A DNA stretch of 64,000 nt from Perca fluviatilis (GCF_010015445.1 NC_053127.1:26691715-26755714), one strand, 5' to 3'; counted from the stretch's first letter, positions 50,407 to 63,072 are shown. Numbers and translations are program-made. Notes: generated from the sequence alone by a model not told the origin.

Positions 50407-52330
50407 GTATCAATTCAATTCAATTTATTTATAGTATTAAATCATAACAAGAGTTATCTCGAGACACTTTACAGATAGAGTAGGTCTAGACCACACTCTA
50501 TAATTTCCAAAGCCCCAACAATTATGAACTATGACATGAACTACAACGAATACTACCTTCGAAGTCACTGTTCCATTATCTTTAATGTGACTATTATCGC
50601 CACTGTTCACCACCCTCAACCGGCACCGTCAGACACCGCCTACCAAGAGCCTGGGTCTGTCCGAGGTTTCTTCCCAAGAGGGAGTTTTTCCTCGCCACAG
50701 TCGCACTGCTTGCTCTTAAGGGAATTACTGTAATTGTTGGAATTGTTGGGGCTTTGTAAATTATATAGTGTGGTCTAGACCTACATAGAGTAGGTCTAGA
50801 CCACACTATATAATTTAGTATAGTAAAGTGTCTCGAGATAACTCGTGTTATGATTTGATATTATAAATAAAATTGAATTGAATTGAATTGAATAATTACA
50901 GTAATTCCCTCAAGAGCAAGCATTAGCAGTGGCTATTGCGACAGTGGCGAGGAAAAACTCCCTTTTAGGAAGAAACCTCGGCAGACCCAGACTCTTGATA
51001 GGCGGTGTCTGACGGGGCCGGTTGGGGGTGTGATGAACAGTGGCAAATAATAGTCACATTTAAAGATAATGGAACAGTGACTTCGAAGATAGTCGTTGTA
51101 ATTCATGTCATAGCAGGGCACATTATGTCATACTGAGTAGTGCAGTCTCCTATACCGGATCCTGACTACTCTGTGTGTATGAACATCGCAGCAGGGCGTT
51201 GCGGGATGTAACGTGGCGCTGCAGAGCATGGGTGGATGCAGCAGAGGCAGCAGGATGCGGCTGGGCATTGCAGGGAATCGCAGAGCATAGCTCTGCGAAG
51301 AAGACACATAAGGACTCCGGGGAGTAAACTCCCCAGAGCTAGGTTAGTAACAAGCAGTTCTGGGACAGGATGCATACAAAAGGAAACAAGTGAAAACAGA
51401 GATGAGAGAGCAGCTCAGTGTCTCATAGGAAGGAAGGAACTTCCCCTGTAGTCTAGAATTATAGTAGCATAACTAAGAGAGGCAGCTTAGCTTAGAGAGA
51501 GGTGCCGGATCGGGCTTGAACTCTCCCCTGCCGGATCGGGCTGTTCTGGCCTGCCCCCCTCTACTCTCACTATATTATTGATTATATGATAAATAAACCT
51601 GATGACTACGAAGAGAAGCAGGTGGGCCGGGTTAGGCGGACGCTGCAACTCCTCACTCCCTAACTATAAGCTTTATCAAAGAGGAGGGTTTTCAGTTTAC
51701 TCTTAAATGTGGTGATGGTGTCTGCCCCCCGAACCCAGACTGGGAGCAGGTTCCATAGGAAAGGAGCCTGGTAGCTGAAGGCTCTGGCCCCCAGTCTACT
51801 TTTAGAGACTCTAGGAACCACAAGTAACTGTGCATTCTGGGAGCGCAGTGCTCTAGTGGGACAATAAGGTACTAGGAGCTGTTCTAGATAGGATGGTGCT
51901 TGACCATTTAGGGCTTTGTAGGTCAGGAGAAGGACTTTAAAGTCAATCCTGAATTTTACAGGAAGCCAATGCAGATAAGCTAATAGGGGAGAAATATGAT
52001 CTCTTTTCTTAGTTCTTGTCAGAACACGCGCTGCAGCATTCTGGATCAACTGAAAAGTCTTAAGGGACTTATTTGAGCAACCTGACAGTAGGGAATTACA
52101 ATAGTCCAGCCTGGAAGTAACAAATGCATGGACTAGTTTTTCAGCATCGTTTTGAGACAGGATATTCCTAATTTTGTTACAAAGATGAAAAAAGGCTGTT
52201 CTTGAGCTTTGTTTTAGATGGGCGTTAAAGGATATATCCTGATAAAAAATAACTCCTAGATTTCTGACAGTAGTGCTGGAGGCCAGGACAATACCATCCA
52301 GAGTAGCTATATGATCTATGTGTAGCTATA
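50407..52330 (-). mobile_element. 5'-truncated L2-type LINE with a nested inverted copy
   Basis: On the minus strand, 52330-51660 encodes the C-terminal part of a reverse-transcriptase ORF (LVHAFVTSRLDYCNSLLSGC, IQNAAARVLTRTKKRDHISP, LHWLPVKFRIDFKVLLLTYK, ending LKTLLFDKAYS). A long 3' UTR follows, to a tail of AATTG repeats at 50407. A second 3' UTR of the same family, in plus orientation, occupies about 50524-50895 and interrupts the first. The catalytic N-terminal part is missing, so the element is dead. It lies in an slc8a intron. Confidence 0.85.
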
Positions 52331-52980
52331 TGCTATATGTATCAGCACCTCACACCGGAGCCCTGAGTGTTAGTGCAATATCATGTTACAGCTTAAAGGG
52401 GTACACCACCAATTTTAATCATTAAGAACAGTTTACCTTTCAAGAAGATTACTACACAAAACAGTTGGAAAATGGCTCTGACAGGAGTTTTTTTTTTTAA
52501 AGTCTGAGAAAATAACCTGGAGGAAGACATAGTGATGTTATCAGGGTTATCTCAGTTTGAGTTTTCAGAGTACACATTTGTAACTGAAAGCCTGCAAAAT
52601 GGGAGAGACAAACAAGTAGTGTGGAATATGACAGACGTGGACAGGCAGGGCGGGTCTAATGAGGATGAAGACACTCAAGTTGCATTGTGGAAAATGTAGG
52701 ATCCAATGTTTTTTTGAGGTTTAAGTCAGGACAATGAATAGAGAATTATTCTTAAATGTCATGTTATTTGGTTTCTCTGTTATGAATGGTTTGATAGGTA
52801 TAACTCAGAACTGCTTGTTTTGATGGTAGAAAGAGAGCAGGTAAATCTTATAAGAACAAATTAAATATTGGCATTCATCCACCCATAGCAGCTTGTGAGA
52901 AGTTCTAAAATATGTGAACATCAGTGGGATAGGTGAGTAAATGATGTAGGTGATGTAAAAAGCTGCTTATTTTGAGTTAC

Positions 52981-53099
52981 CTTGAATTCATAGGACTCCT
53001 CAATTACCACCTCCAGCTTGGTGTGCTCACCCAGACAGGGGCACCCCATCTTTGACACGTCTTCCGGTCCCACTGCTGTCTTGTTATCGTTGGTGTCTC
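52981..53099 (-). CDS. slc8a4: slc8a exon: end of the cytosolic loop
   Basis: A 119-bp exon (phase 1 to phase 0) encoding GDTNDNKTAVGPEDVSKMG, then CPCLGEHTKLEVVIEESYEF-K. The last part is the conserved CBD2 end (GEHTKLEVIIEESYEFK in the family). The first half replaces the usual EEEERRIAEMG block with a shorter, unrelated polar sequence. None of the small C-F cassette exons of NCX1 was recognised between this exon and 54260. Acceptor CTCTGCCGCAG, donor GTAACT at 52980. Confidence 0.88.
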
Positions 53100-54259
53100 C
53101 TGCGGCAGAGGGACAGGAGTGTAAACTATCAGCCAGTATTTCCCACATTGCTACAAACTAAGATACTGTATCTACGGATAATGAAACCCAGTTTTCCATG
53201 CATACTGTTTAAATGAGAATTAAGCATATAAAGGGTCACACATGACATTAGGATTTATGGTAAAACATTTGCTATGCACGGGACACAAACATTCTAATTA
53301 TTGGATTCATTTAAGGTAGTTTTACAAAACCTGGCAGACCTTCTTTATATATTCCATTTTAGTTTTTGATCATTTTAAAAATGCTTTTTGTTTGTATGCA
53401 TCCAAGAAGTCCTGTATTACCTAAGCGACTTAGATTATTTCGTCACTGTGACAATGTTGACTTAATTATTTGGAGATCTTGTGGTGGGTATGAGCATGCT
53501 TGTTATAAAATCAATAATTTTTAAAATTTTATTGCAAAACCCCCACAAAATTGAGTAAATATGCGTAATATTAAAATAAGAAATTGCCAAATTTGAAATC
53601 AATTATGTTTCTATTTTCTTTTGCAATATTTTCATTACAGTACATTTTAGTGCCAGTGTCAGACGCTGTCTGAGGGGCAGGGGCAAAAGAAATAAAAAGC
53701 GCACCAGCTGTATGTGGTGGGGCAACAGTGCGCGCAGAATGTAAGGCAGCCTATATGGCACTGCATCCCATTTTCTCAATTTTAAGGCCACCCTAGAGGA
53801 CACTTTATCATGTTTGATCTACCATAGGGACATCAAAAAGAGCACTTTTGCTGTATTTGTTTCAAACATGGGGGCCCAAAGGGAGGGGCAGACCTTCCCT
53901 GAGTCAACCAGTGGTGTGTATGTCGAAAAATGCACAAATTATGAATAACTCCATTGTCCCATTCAGATGTAAGCCTGATCTAACTACTTAAACCCAAGCT
54001 ATTTTAAAGTGCAACGATTAAACCGTGAGTCCTCCAGCATAAAGTGCAGAAAAATGCACCAAAGGGACTTAAGAATTCACACTCTAAGGAGTTGCTGCAG
54101 AGTCAAGAGGAATTTGTATCAATGAATATAAACTGCTCTAACCCAAGAATTTAAATAAAATATGAATGACAGTGTATGCAAAGTAAAATGTATTTCCAGC
54201 CATAAATAATGAGGAACATCACTCTGCTGCTGTAGCATGCAGCTGCGTCCTCAGCTCAC
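53100..54259 (-). other. slc8a intron without recognised features
   Basis: This 1.2-kb intron is where NCX1 carries small cassette exons. No exon with convincing splice sites and family similarity was found. A GC-richer patch near 53640-53790 has no coding match. Confidence 0.45.
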
Positions 54260-54366
54260 CGTGTCTCTGTCCCACATCCAGCAGGATGGGCTCCTCCAAC
54301 ACAATCATGAAAGTCTTGTTCTTCTCGTACTCCTCGTCATCGATCACCTTCACATTCAGTAGCTTC
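54260..54366 (-). CDS. slc8a4: slc8a exon: CBD2 alternative-exon position, A-type
   Basis: A 107-bp exon completing Met across the junction and reading KLLNVKVIDDEEYEKNKTF, then MIVLEEPILLDVGQRH. It occupies the position of the mutually exclusive exons A and B of NCX1. It keeps the DDEEYEKNK acidic/Lys pattern that I associate with the excitable-tissue A form, in which CBD2 binds Ca2+. Only one such exon was seen; no B-type partner was found by eye in the 8-kb intron upstream. Acceptor CTGCTTTCAG, donor GTGAGCT at 54259. Confidence 0.88.
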
Positions 54367-55705
54367 CTGAAAGCAGATGGGTCAAGAAACAAGGACAGGA
54401 TGGAGCCAAACAGAGATGCAAGAATTAATAAAGTAGCATTATTTAGGAAATGAAAGCAGCTGCCAATATGTGTTAACCTAAAGTATGCGTCTGTTACCTA
54501 AATTACATACAAAATTGATCACTGGCAACCAGAGAGAGCAGTTTTTTATGCTAAGCCCAAACAGTTTAGCCAAGAGGTAGACTGCCTACACAATGAATCA
54601 TGAAACAGAGATGTTAGATAAGAAGATGGAAGCTCGAGATTTTGTTAACAAATTAACCAATATACAGAACACTATACAACATGAAATAATACTATTTTCC
54701 CAGCACCCCACAAGAGGGCGGACTCCTTCTACACCATTAATGCCATTAGAGCACAAGAGGAATAAAGTGAGATAGCCCACACCCCTCCCACACACTTCAA
54801 GTTATAAGTCATGGGAAATTAAATAATTATCTTGTTCTCAGTGGAAATTAAGCGGCACCTATCTAGGTATCCATGCAGGTTTAAGCAAACTCTTATGACA
54901 TATCTAGAAATAACAGCTTGCGCTGTTAAATCTGAGGGCTACGAAAACACGTGAGGATGTGGTGTCAAACTGTGACCGACATATTTGCCTCAGCCCGCTT
55001 CATTCTCCTACACTGTCACAGTGAGTCTTTCTCTCGCTCTCCCTCCATCTCCCTAATGATATGTGGGCGGCTGTCTATTTCTGTCTACTCATGTACACTC
55101 AGGATTAGACAACACGCTGGAAGAGCTTTTTGCTCACAGAAGAAAAGAAGTTTATTTTAAAGATGAATGATACGTCATCGGCTGTTTTATGTCAAGGAAA
55201 GTCATGCCAGTGGGAGCAAAGGGAATCGTTGTATAGCCTAGAGTTCTTACAATGGAAGTTAATCTTTTAAACAAGATGTTATTTCAAGTGTGATATGTAA
55301 GTTTATGTGGTGATTCAGTTGCTACGGATTGTATTCACACAGCAGCCATTTTGATATTACATCACACTCAAAGTAATACTTTTTGTCCTGCTTTAGGGTA
55401 TGAAGTGCGCAGGAAAAACTGGCAGGGATCAGACAAACATCTACATTTTACAGACCTCTAACGAAAATACAAGCTAGAAATAAAAAGGCTGTCAAAAAGC
55501 AGCGGGAGTAGACTCACATACTGCATTAAGGCTGATTGGTTGAGGTTGAGGTGGAAATTTAAATCTCAACCTCTGCCAGAGTCTAATGCTCATTTGCACT
55601 CATTCCAGACAATAGGTGGGCGATAATAACACAAAAGTTGAACAAATCAAAACTGACTACAGATTACAAAATAGATTTTTAAACAAGACTGAGGTGAGAT
55701 TAGTT

Positions 55706-55976
55706 GGTAACACTTTACTTGAAGGTATCTACATAAGAGTGACATGACACTTTCATGACACAGTCATGACACATGAACCCTAACCATAACTCTAACCATA
55801 ACCATAACCATAACCATAACCATAACCATAACTATAACCATAACTTGTCTTGACAAAAACCGAATGACACTTACTAAAAGAAGCGGTATGTCATAAACGT
55901 TTATGACTTGTTTATAATGTTTATGACACGTTCGTGATGTCACTCTTATGTAGATACCTTCAAGTAAAGTGTAACC
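55706..55976. mobile_element. MITE with long terminal inverted repeats and CCATAA minisatellite
   Basis: Terminal inverted repeats of about 43 bp (GGTAACACTTTACTTGAAGG and onward) agree at 41 positions and bound 271 bp. An internal run of ATAACC units lies at about 55784-55842. Flanking 8-mers GATTAGTT and GATTACTA agree at 6/8, suggesting a decayed hAT-type duplication. Confidence 0.8.
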
Positions 55977-56196
55977 GATTACTATTATGAATACGTCTTT
56001 CAAGTAAATTTGTTTTTTAGCTGGTTGAATCCTAAGTACAACCAAAAAAAAACCCATTCTGGTTAAATGGAATAACAAAAGTATAAATCAAAACTCAAGT
56101 AAGTTATGAGTCAACAACAAATCCCATACAGCATTGTGTTAACATGTGCTGCTAATACGGTGAAGGTAGAAGTTGAAAACTGTAGATTTAATAATC

Positions 56197-57119
56197 CAAC
56201 AAGTCCTCCAAACCATACGACTGTATATGTCGGTCGCAGTTTGTTATGTTTAGGCACAAAAACTACTTGGCTAAGTTTTAAAAAAAGATCATGGTTTGGG
56301 TTCAAATCAGACGTTACTTCACTTCCAGTTACACACATGATGCATAAAGCTAAAAAGAAATTGACGTCTACTTTTATTTTTAAATGGGACAGGAACCCCG
56401 GTCATGATATTTTTTTCCCAACTATGGCCACACCAAGACCTGCCCTTTAATAGCTACTATTGGCCAGGCAAGGCAATAACCTGATTTGTTCAGGTCCTAT
56501 CCCCTGACCAATCGGCTATCCTAACCTTAACCACTCGAGGTGAAATGCCTAACCCCAACCAATCAAGCTGCTTCGTAGGGCGGGTCTTGGCGTGGCCATA
56601 GTGGGATTCGTAATTTTGCACCCCGGTCTTCTGAGTGAAAAGCCTGCGTTTGTTTGACCCATCCCTCCTTACTTTGGCGCTCTTTTACTTCGTCACCTTT
56701 CTTTCTGCTTTGCTCCCATCATAATTAGTATAACCACTAGAGGGCGTCAACATTCCGGGGGAGGACAATCTCCAATTATCAATTCAGTTTGGCTTTTTTT
56801 TATAACTTAAGAATCAATTCTGAATATGCCAGAACTCTGAATGAACTCGCAACAACGTCCAATGGCACTCAGTGAGGCTCGCAATAGCCAATCAGCATAC
56901 TCAAGCTATTGTTAAATGATGTGGCAATTACGACCCATATATACGTTTACATTGGCTGCCTGTATGAAGGCATCAAAGCAAGACGTAAGGTGAAAACCAG
57001 GTTACGCTCCTGTGGGTCGTTTTTCCTGCCACCGCTGGGGGGCGCTTGAAATGCTCCTATAGGTTGTATTAGAGGGTAGGAATAAGTTACCTATATCGTA
57101 TGGTTTGGAGGACTTGTTG
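56197..57119. mobile_element. Element bounded by perfect 24-bp inverted repeats
   Basis: The left arm 56197-56220 and right arm 57096-57119 (TCGTATGGTTTGGAGGACTT core) are exact complements and enclose about 920 bp. The interior has segments such as TTAGGCACAAAAACTACTTG that I associate with fish repeats. No transposase is visible. Confidence 0.6.
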
Positions 57120-57818
57120 CCAATGGGCTAATTAAAGGAAAAATTCTACTACTTCCGAGAAATTTGCTTTCTTGCTGAGAGATAAGAAGATCCATAATCC
57201 TCGCATGTCTGTACTTTAAATATAAAGCTAGAGCTGCAGTTTGTTAGCTTAGCTTAGCATAAAGACTGTAAACAGTGACTTCTATGTAATGAGTCCAGCA
57301 CGTAACTCCCTGTAAAACCACAACTTGGCATCTCAGCAAGTTCAAAAGAATATCTTTTTATCCTTTGAAATTGGTGATAAATTCACAAGATTGTTGTCCA
57401 ACTGTCTACCTCAGAGTTTGAAATGATCAGTGTAAGAATCAGGTAAAATAGCAGCGATCAGTTCTGCTTTCTGAGCCCCGTGTCTATTATTACAACAGGC
57501 GCAGTTGGATTTTATCAAGACAGTATAAGCCCTCACTTACTGCATACCACATTTCACAGTTTATTATCTCTCTTATCATCGTCTCCATTCCTGAAATGGT
57601 TTCGGAGAAGCCATAGTGGGTGACATACCCTACTATTGCTATCTGTCACACACAAATGTGAAGGATGTCAGGACTGTATTTTCTGAGCTCTGGAAATTGA
57701 TCTCTGTTTAACCTGAAACAACCGTAATCTCTAAGTGCATGTTTAGAAAGTCTGGTTTTATAAATTCAATAAAAATGTAAGATTATTTTTGGGGCATTTT
57801 TGCACTTTATTTCATATA

Positions 57819-57936
57819 GGAAATGAGACATGCAGCAAAGGGCCACGGGTTTAACTTGAACCCTGGCCACTGCTGTAAGGACTGAGCATTGGTACGTGGG
57901 GCGCATGTTTAACTAGGTGAGATACCAGGGTGCCCC
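57819..57936 (-). repeat. tRNA-derived SINE
   Basis: On the minus strand it reads GGGGCACCCTGGTATCTCAC (A-box region), ACATGCGCCCCACGTACCAA, CCAGGGTTCAAGTT (B box), then GGCCCTTTGCTGCATGTCTC. This is the order found in a common teleost tRNA-derived SINE family. It is diverged and not expected to be active. Confidence 0.65.
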
Positions 57937-58149
57937 AGTGTCAGTGCTTTTTGAACATTATTTTTTCACATTTTCTGACAGCCAATTGACTGTAAAAAAG
58001 TGTATGTTTTGTCTGTACATTAATTAGCTGGATTGTCCTGTTAAAGTAAGGCTGAACAGAGGGAATTCAGCAGAGGCCCAAGAGTGGTAAGGCTCTGCAG
58101 TTGAGACTGCCACCTGTAAAAAGAAGGAGCATGCATCTGTGTGACTCTT

Positions 58150-58420
58150 TTTATTTGGAGTTTCCCTCTCCTCCACATTCTGCGTTGGTTTGGTAAGGAT
58201 GCTCCAGTTTCCTCCCACAGCCAAAAGAAATATACAGTAAGTCATGAGGACTGGAGACTCCGGACTGCCTACAGGTATGAGGTATGAGTGATTGTATGCC
58301 TCTATGTTCACCCTGGGAGAGTATCTCTGCTTTCTGCACTCTGCATGTTGGGATAGACTCCAGCCCTCCGGAGAGCCTGACAAAAATGAAGCCAGCATAA
58401 ATGCATGACAGTATGTCAAA
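58150..58420 (+). repeat. Degenerate fish interspersed repeat
   Basis: TTTCCTCCCACAGCCAAAAG, GGTATGAGTGATTGTATGCC and GGGATAGACTCCAGCCCTCC follow the order of a very common fish repeat consensus (recognised, not searched). The minus-strand open frame across it (58464-58024) is a by-product. Confidence 0.5.
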
Positions 58421-58749
58421 TACCCACGACTGAATGGGTCACTGTCATTCAGCTGAAGAATCATGGATTAAAGCAATGTGTCAGCATATCTCTGCTATGC
58501 TGAAATGTCCTTGAGCAAGATACTGGAACTCCAGAGAGACTTTAATGGAGCAGAATACGAAAGTAAAGCAATGGAGAAACATGTTTCTCATATCTAGTAA
58601 ATAAAATATGAACATTATATTGTCTCTATTTTAATGTGTTGTTGGGTTATTCTGTGCAGGATATTTATATGGAAACAAAAGGTTTTTGGCATTGATAATA
58701 ATATGCCATCTTCAGAATTAAACTAATGCGCTCTGACACACGCTGACAC

Positions 58750-59334
58750 AGAAAAAGTCATTCACGCATTCATCTTCTCTGGACTTAACTACTGTAACTC
58801 CCTCCTTTCTGGCATTAACCAAAAGTCACTCTCCCGCCTCCAACAAGTTCAGAACGCAGCAGCTAGTCTTCTCACTGGCTTTAAAAGACGACATCCCATC
58901 ACCCCAATTCTGGCTTCTCTCCATTTGCTACCTGTTTGATTTAAAATAGATTTTTAGAGTTTACTGATGCCTTTTAAAGCATGTCTTGCCCCAAGCTACA
59001 TAGTGGAAATGTTGAACCCATATGAGCCAGTTCGCAGCCTTAGATCTTTAGGTGGGGCCCTTCTGGCCGTTCCAAAGTTGAGGCTTAAATCTAAAGGTGA
59101 TCGTGCTTTTGCCATCAGGACCCCTCAGCTTTGGAACGACGTTCCTGAGGAGATAAGGCTTGCAGAAACAGTGACCTCTTTTAATCAATTTCTTAAAACA
59201 CTGACTTGCTTTTATGTGATGTTGTCTTTTAATCACTTTTATTCTTTTTATTTATTTTTATTGTCATGTTTTTTAATTTTTTTTTTAATCTCTTTTACCA
59301 TTCTTATTTTTTATCATTTGCAGATCCAAACCAA
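58750..59334 (+). mobile_element. LINE reverse-transcriptase 3' fragment
   Basis: Plus strand. It encodes IHAFIFSGLNYCNSLLSGIN, LQQVQNAAASLLTGFKRRHP and ILASLHLLPV, then a stop. After a break it encodes FKACLAPSYIVEMLNPYEPV and GDRAFAIRTPQLWNDVPEEI. This is the same RT C-terminal region as in the LINE at 50407-52330 but a different subfamily. It is 5'-truncated and carries an internal stop. Confidence 0.8.
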
Positions 59335-61714
59335 AGAAATGTAGGCTGATAATATCAATAATTACGATCAAATATGATGCATTCAATATGAGAATGAACA
59401 TTTAACAAAAGAAAACCTATATATCAGTGTCGTTTCAATGGAGCAAATCTTTTTCTCTACCTTGATGAGTCTACAGAGGAAGCATGCTATTTAAGGAAGA
59501 CTTAAACTGTACACATTACCCAACCCTGACTCTGCTGCTCTGCTTTTATCCATGTTGGTCAGGAACCTCAGGATGTTATTGATCCTGACTGCATTAAGCA
59601 TGAGAAATAAAGAATATCAGGGTATTGATTTTCTTTTTCAGAAGTGATCTCCTCACATTCTTTTTCATTTCAGCTTATGTAACTGCCCCCGTTATCCACC
59701 TCAGCCTCAACTAGTGTGTAGTGCCACACATTTTGAGGCACTAACAAAAACAGATACAAGAGGAAGCTACACACAAGCATCAAACGGTCTGTGCAGATCT
59801 TCCTCTAATCCATGAATACAGAATGTAAAATGGTTCTCTATGTCAGCCTGTTTAGTTTGGCTCAGAGGTTTGTGTCTGAACATCATAATCTATTTACTGC
59901 AGTGCAGAATTTAGATGGTAAATTATAATTTAAACGCACGCCCAGATTTGAAACCGTTCTTCTTGGCACCCCGCCAAAAGCATAAAAACGTGTCTTCCTC
60001 CACTCTTTCTCCTCTGCATGCTCTAACATCGACCGGGACAGGCAGATGTACAAAAAGACACACAAAGCAAGATACACTGTAACAAATAACATACACACAC
60101 ACAGAGCTGCCTGGAGGGCAGCTGCTGAGCATCAGCTCTTTGCCCTGAACGCCCAGGGAAACACTTGGGTAAGAAAAGTCAGCTTTGTTTGAAGGATGAA
60201 CTTTGGCAGCCTGCTGAGCAGTAAGAATCACAGATATACATTTAACACAGAGCATGTGCAAACTCATCTGCACAAAGACACAAATACATACCTGCAAAAT
60301 GCTTTAAGATGGCAATGCAAAGACACACAGTGATGAGGTTTCACCTGCATCTTTTAACAGGACTGACGGAATACTCCAAATTAAACAACCTCATAAAATA
60401 TTTAGTCTAACTCATCTGAGTAGCATAAGGCAGGGACTAAATGCGATATTGTACAACGTCTAAGGCCCTTGGAAATCTGTTTAACAGGGGAACTTTGACT
60501 CAACTGGCTCTACACCAGCTTAAATAAATACCTTTATGTGGCAAATAGAGATTAATGCTCTAACCTTCTGACAACAGATACAGCTGGCTGAAAAGATAAG
60601 TAAGTTGCTGTGATTTGACCCAACTGGACCTGGCGATTCTGATTAAGATCGGAGTCAAACCTTTTTATCTATGATTAGAGTACCCCCTGCATTCCCCTTT
60701 AAGTCCTTGTTTGCTATTCAAAGGAGCACAGGAGCAGCTGAGCACAGCTTTGGCATATCCCGTTGCATTTGGGTTTTCTTTTCATCGGTTTTCTTGTAGC
60801 AAACTGTCCTGCTCTGCTGGAGCCTGCTCTCCACAGTCCCTACTATTCTGCTGCACGGCGACTGTGGAGAGATGCATGACTCCAGATAATGTGAAGTGTG
60901 CAGATGCTTGTGTCACTGTCAGCTTGTTACAGTCAGATGAGTCTTGGCTCAGTAGGTGAGGATTTTATCTAATGCTCAGTCTCCATTAGAATGCAGATAC
61001 AAGCTGCCAGCCTCTCATTTCACATTGTTATACACAACTGTCTTATTAACCGCAGCTTCTGTAGCTGCCTGCGCTGTGTTGAGAACTTTGGGGACTCCTT
61101 TAACCCCTCTTCACTCTCTTTAATTGCTTGGAATGCTCAAGAAGCTCTTTTAAGTTTCCCTTTGGAGCAACATTTTGTTTGATGGGGGTTTAAAGTGGAT
61201 TCAGTGCACAGACTTACACACGTTCATTCTTAGAAATACACAAAAATGCACAAAAAGCAAGCAAACATCAAATAAATGTGCACAAGCAAACTGACAAACA
61301 CACAGATGAATGATGTTGAATCTCACCTGCACTGCAAGGCAAAAAAGGCAAAAAGGGAACTCTGCATTCTCTTTGACACCATGTATTCACCTGCCTTTCC
61401 TCCCACTCAGCCAACCTACACAATACACCTACACACAAGGCCTGAAATCCTCCTCACACAGACGGATTCATCTGACACATTTTGTTCCTTTGTTTTGTCC
61501 TTTGGTGTGCTGTAAATCATTTTGATGTGACGAGCTTGATACGGTTAAGGGCATATTCTTTTTTAAATATATATATTTTTAAATCACAGCTGTGGATAAT
61601 TGCCAGGTCCTTTGCTCATCACATCATAAAACAAACACCACAAGTATACTCATCACTCCGTCAAACCTTCCACACGTTTAAGAGAAAAGCTGGAAAAACA
61701 TCACACTTTCACTT

Positions 61715-61731
61715 CTCTGTCTCTCTCTCTA

Positions 61732-61790
<59 letters not shown>

Positions 61791-61792
61791 GT
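61715..61792. repeat. CT microsatellite
   Basis: About 75 bp of CT/TCTC repeats with a few A and G interruptions, in the large slc8a intron. Confidence 0.95.
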
Positions 61793-62398
61793 ACATTTGC
61801 TTCCTGCACTTTTTATCTGCCTCTCTGCTGGTGCATCCATGAATCCTTCTGTTAAAATTATCCCACAGGTTTTATCGCATGCACCTGTTTCAGTAGTTGC
61901 TCAACCCTCATCCCTCTCCTCGCTGCTGTGCAGTCACCTGCCTGATTTTATTTCCTCTGCTCTGTCGCTAACATACACTTCCTTTGTTTTCTGCAGTTAA
62001 GTTTTCATTGCTGTGCATTACAATGAACTCCCATATACAGTTACCTCCACAGAAACCCCAAAGGGCTGTGTGTTAATTCGTTCATGGAAAGCTGCTTCTA
62101 TGCTTCTTCTTCTTTTCATTTTTCTTCTTCGTTTACATCAGCCACATTGTTTCATTATCTGCCTCACAATTATATCCTCTTATCCTCCCACGTCATCCCT
62201 CTGAAAGATCTAAACTTCTCAGAGCCAACGTATCTATGACTCATAAAAATAGCCCTTTTATCCTTTACCAGAATAGATAACTTACAGTAATCTAGCAGGA
62301 CTGTTTAACATACCAACGTGTGGGCTGTGATGTTTGATAAAGTTATGAGAAGCAACAAGACATCACATCAAAGAAAAAGAAGGAATATTGCCACTCAC

Positions 62399-62913
62399 AT
62401 GGTCTCATCGTTCTGAAACTCCAGCTTGCCGGACACCTCCTCGTAGTCCTCGCCTGCCTTGGCGGTGCCCTCGACGGTGTGGTACGGCACTGCCACCTTC
62501 CCCCTTGCTCCGGACGTCCGGTGAACTTTCACCTGCATGCTGCCGATGCTCTCGCTGACCCTCATGGAGTTACTCTCGAATGTAAAAATGCCAGCGTGGT
62601 CATCATCATAAATGGTAACCGTGGCAATATGAGCGCTGCCCAGGGCTGCCTTCGGAGGAACCTGGGAGAGGCCCACCGTGCTGTTGCTGGAGGTGATGGA
62701 GCTCGGCTCCAGGACAGAGACCTCAGCTCGATGCACGATACGTGGATTACTCAGGCGCACGTAGAAATGCTCATCCTCTTCAAAAATATCATCATCAATA
62801 ACGCCAACAGTGAACTCTTTTGTTGTCTCGCCGGGCTTGAAGACCAAAGTGCCCTCTGCAAACTCGTAGTCTGAGCCGGCATTAGCAGTCGCATCCTCTG
62901 TACGGTAGTCCAC
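62399..62913 (-). CDS. slc8a4: slc8a exon: most of CBD1 and start of CBD2
   Basis: Phase 0 start, phase 2 end. It begins VDYRTEDATANAGSDYEF and carries the acidic Ca2+-binding segments VIDDDIFEEDEHFYVRLSN and TVTIYDDDHAGIFTFE. A Ser-rich variable loop sits between them (EPSSITSSNSTVGLSQVP). CBD2 starts with RVSESIGSMQVKVHRTSGA, AVPYHTVEGTAKAGEDYEE and LEFQNDET. These Calx-beta domains sense cytosolic Ca2+ and relieve inactivation. The acceptor is GTGCCACTCAG and the donor is GTGAGTGG at 62398. Confidence 0.93.
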
Positions 62914-63072
62914 CTGAGTGGCACAAGCAAAGAAAGAAACTTGATTAAATATTTAGTGTGATGGGTTAAAATAAAATGCTGAATTATTCACATCTTTTAT
63001 GCCTCAGGCAATTACATTTGATTTTTAAACTGACCATGAGCATTTACAATATTTTTCAGTACTTCTTATTAC

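Larger units (their letters stand above)
54367..62398 (-). other. Large slc8a intron within CBD2
   Basis: An 8-kb intron between the CBD2 exons, holding a MITE, a 24-bp inverted-repeat element, a SINE, a degenerate repeat, a LINE fragment and a CT run. The spot where a second mutually exclusive CBD2 exon would be expected was read for the complement of DDEEYEK coding, and none was seen. The remaining sequence has no recognised feature. Confidence 0.6.

Noticed and set aside
55784..55842. Interstitial telomere repeat
   Set aside because: The unit is ATAACC/CCATAA, not the vertebrate TTAGGG/CCCTAA, and it lies inside a MITE.
58024..58464. Minus-strand frame of 146 codons
   Set aside because: It crosses a degenerate interspersed repeat and has no domain.
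60711..60959. Cys-rich plus-strand frame of 82 codons
   Set aside because: No signal of a known small protein family and no splice or promoter context; left unannotated.
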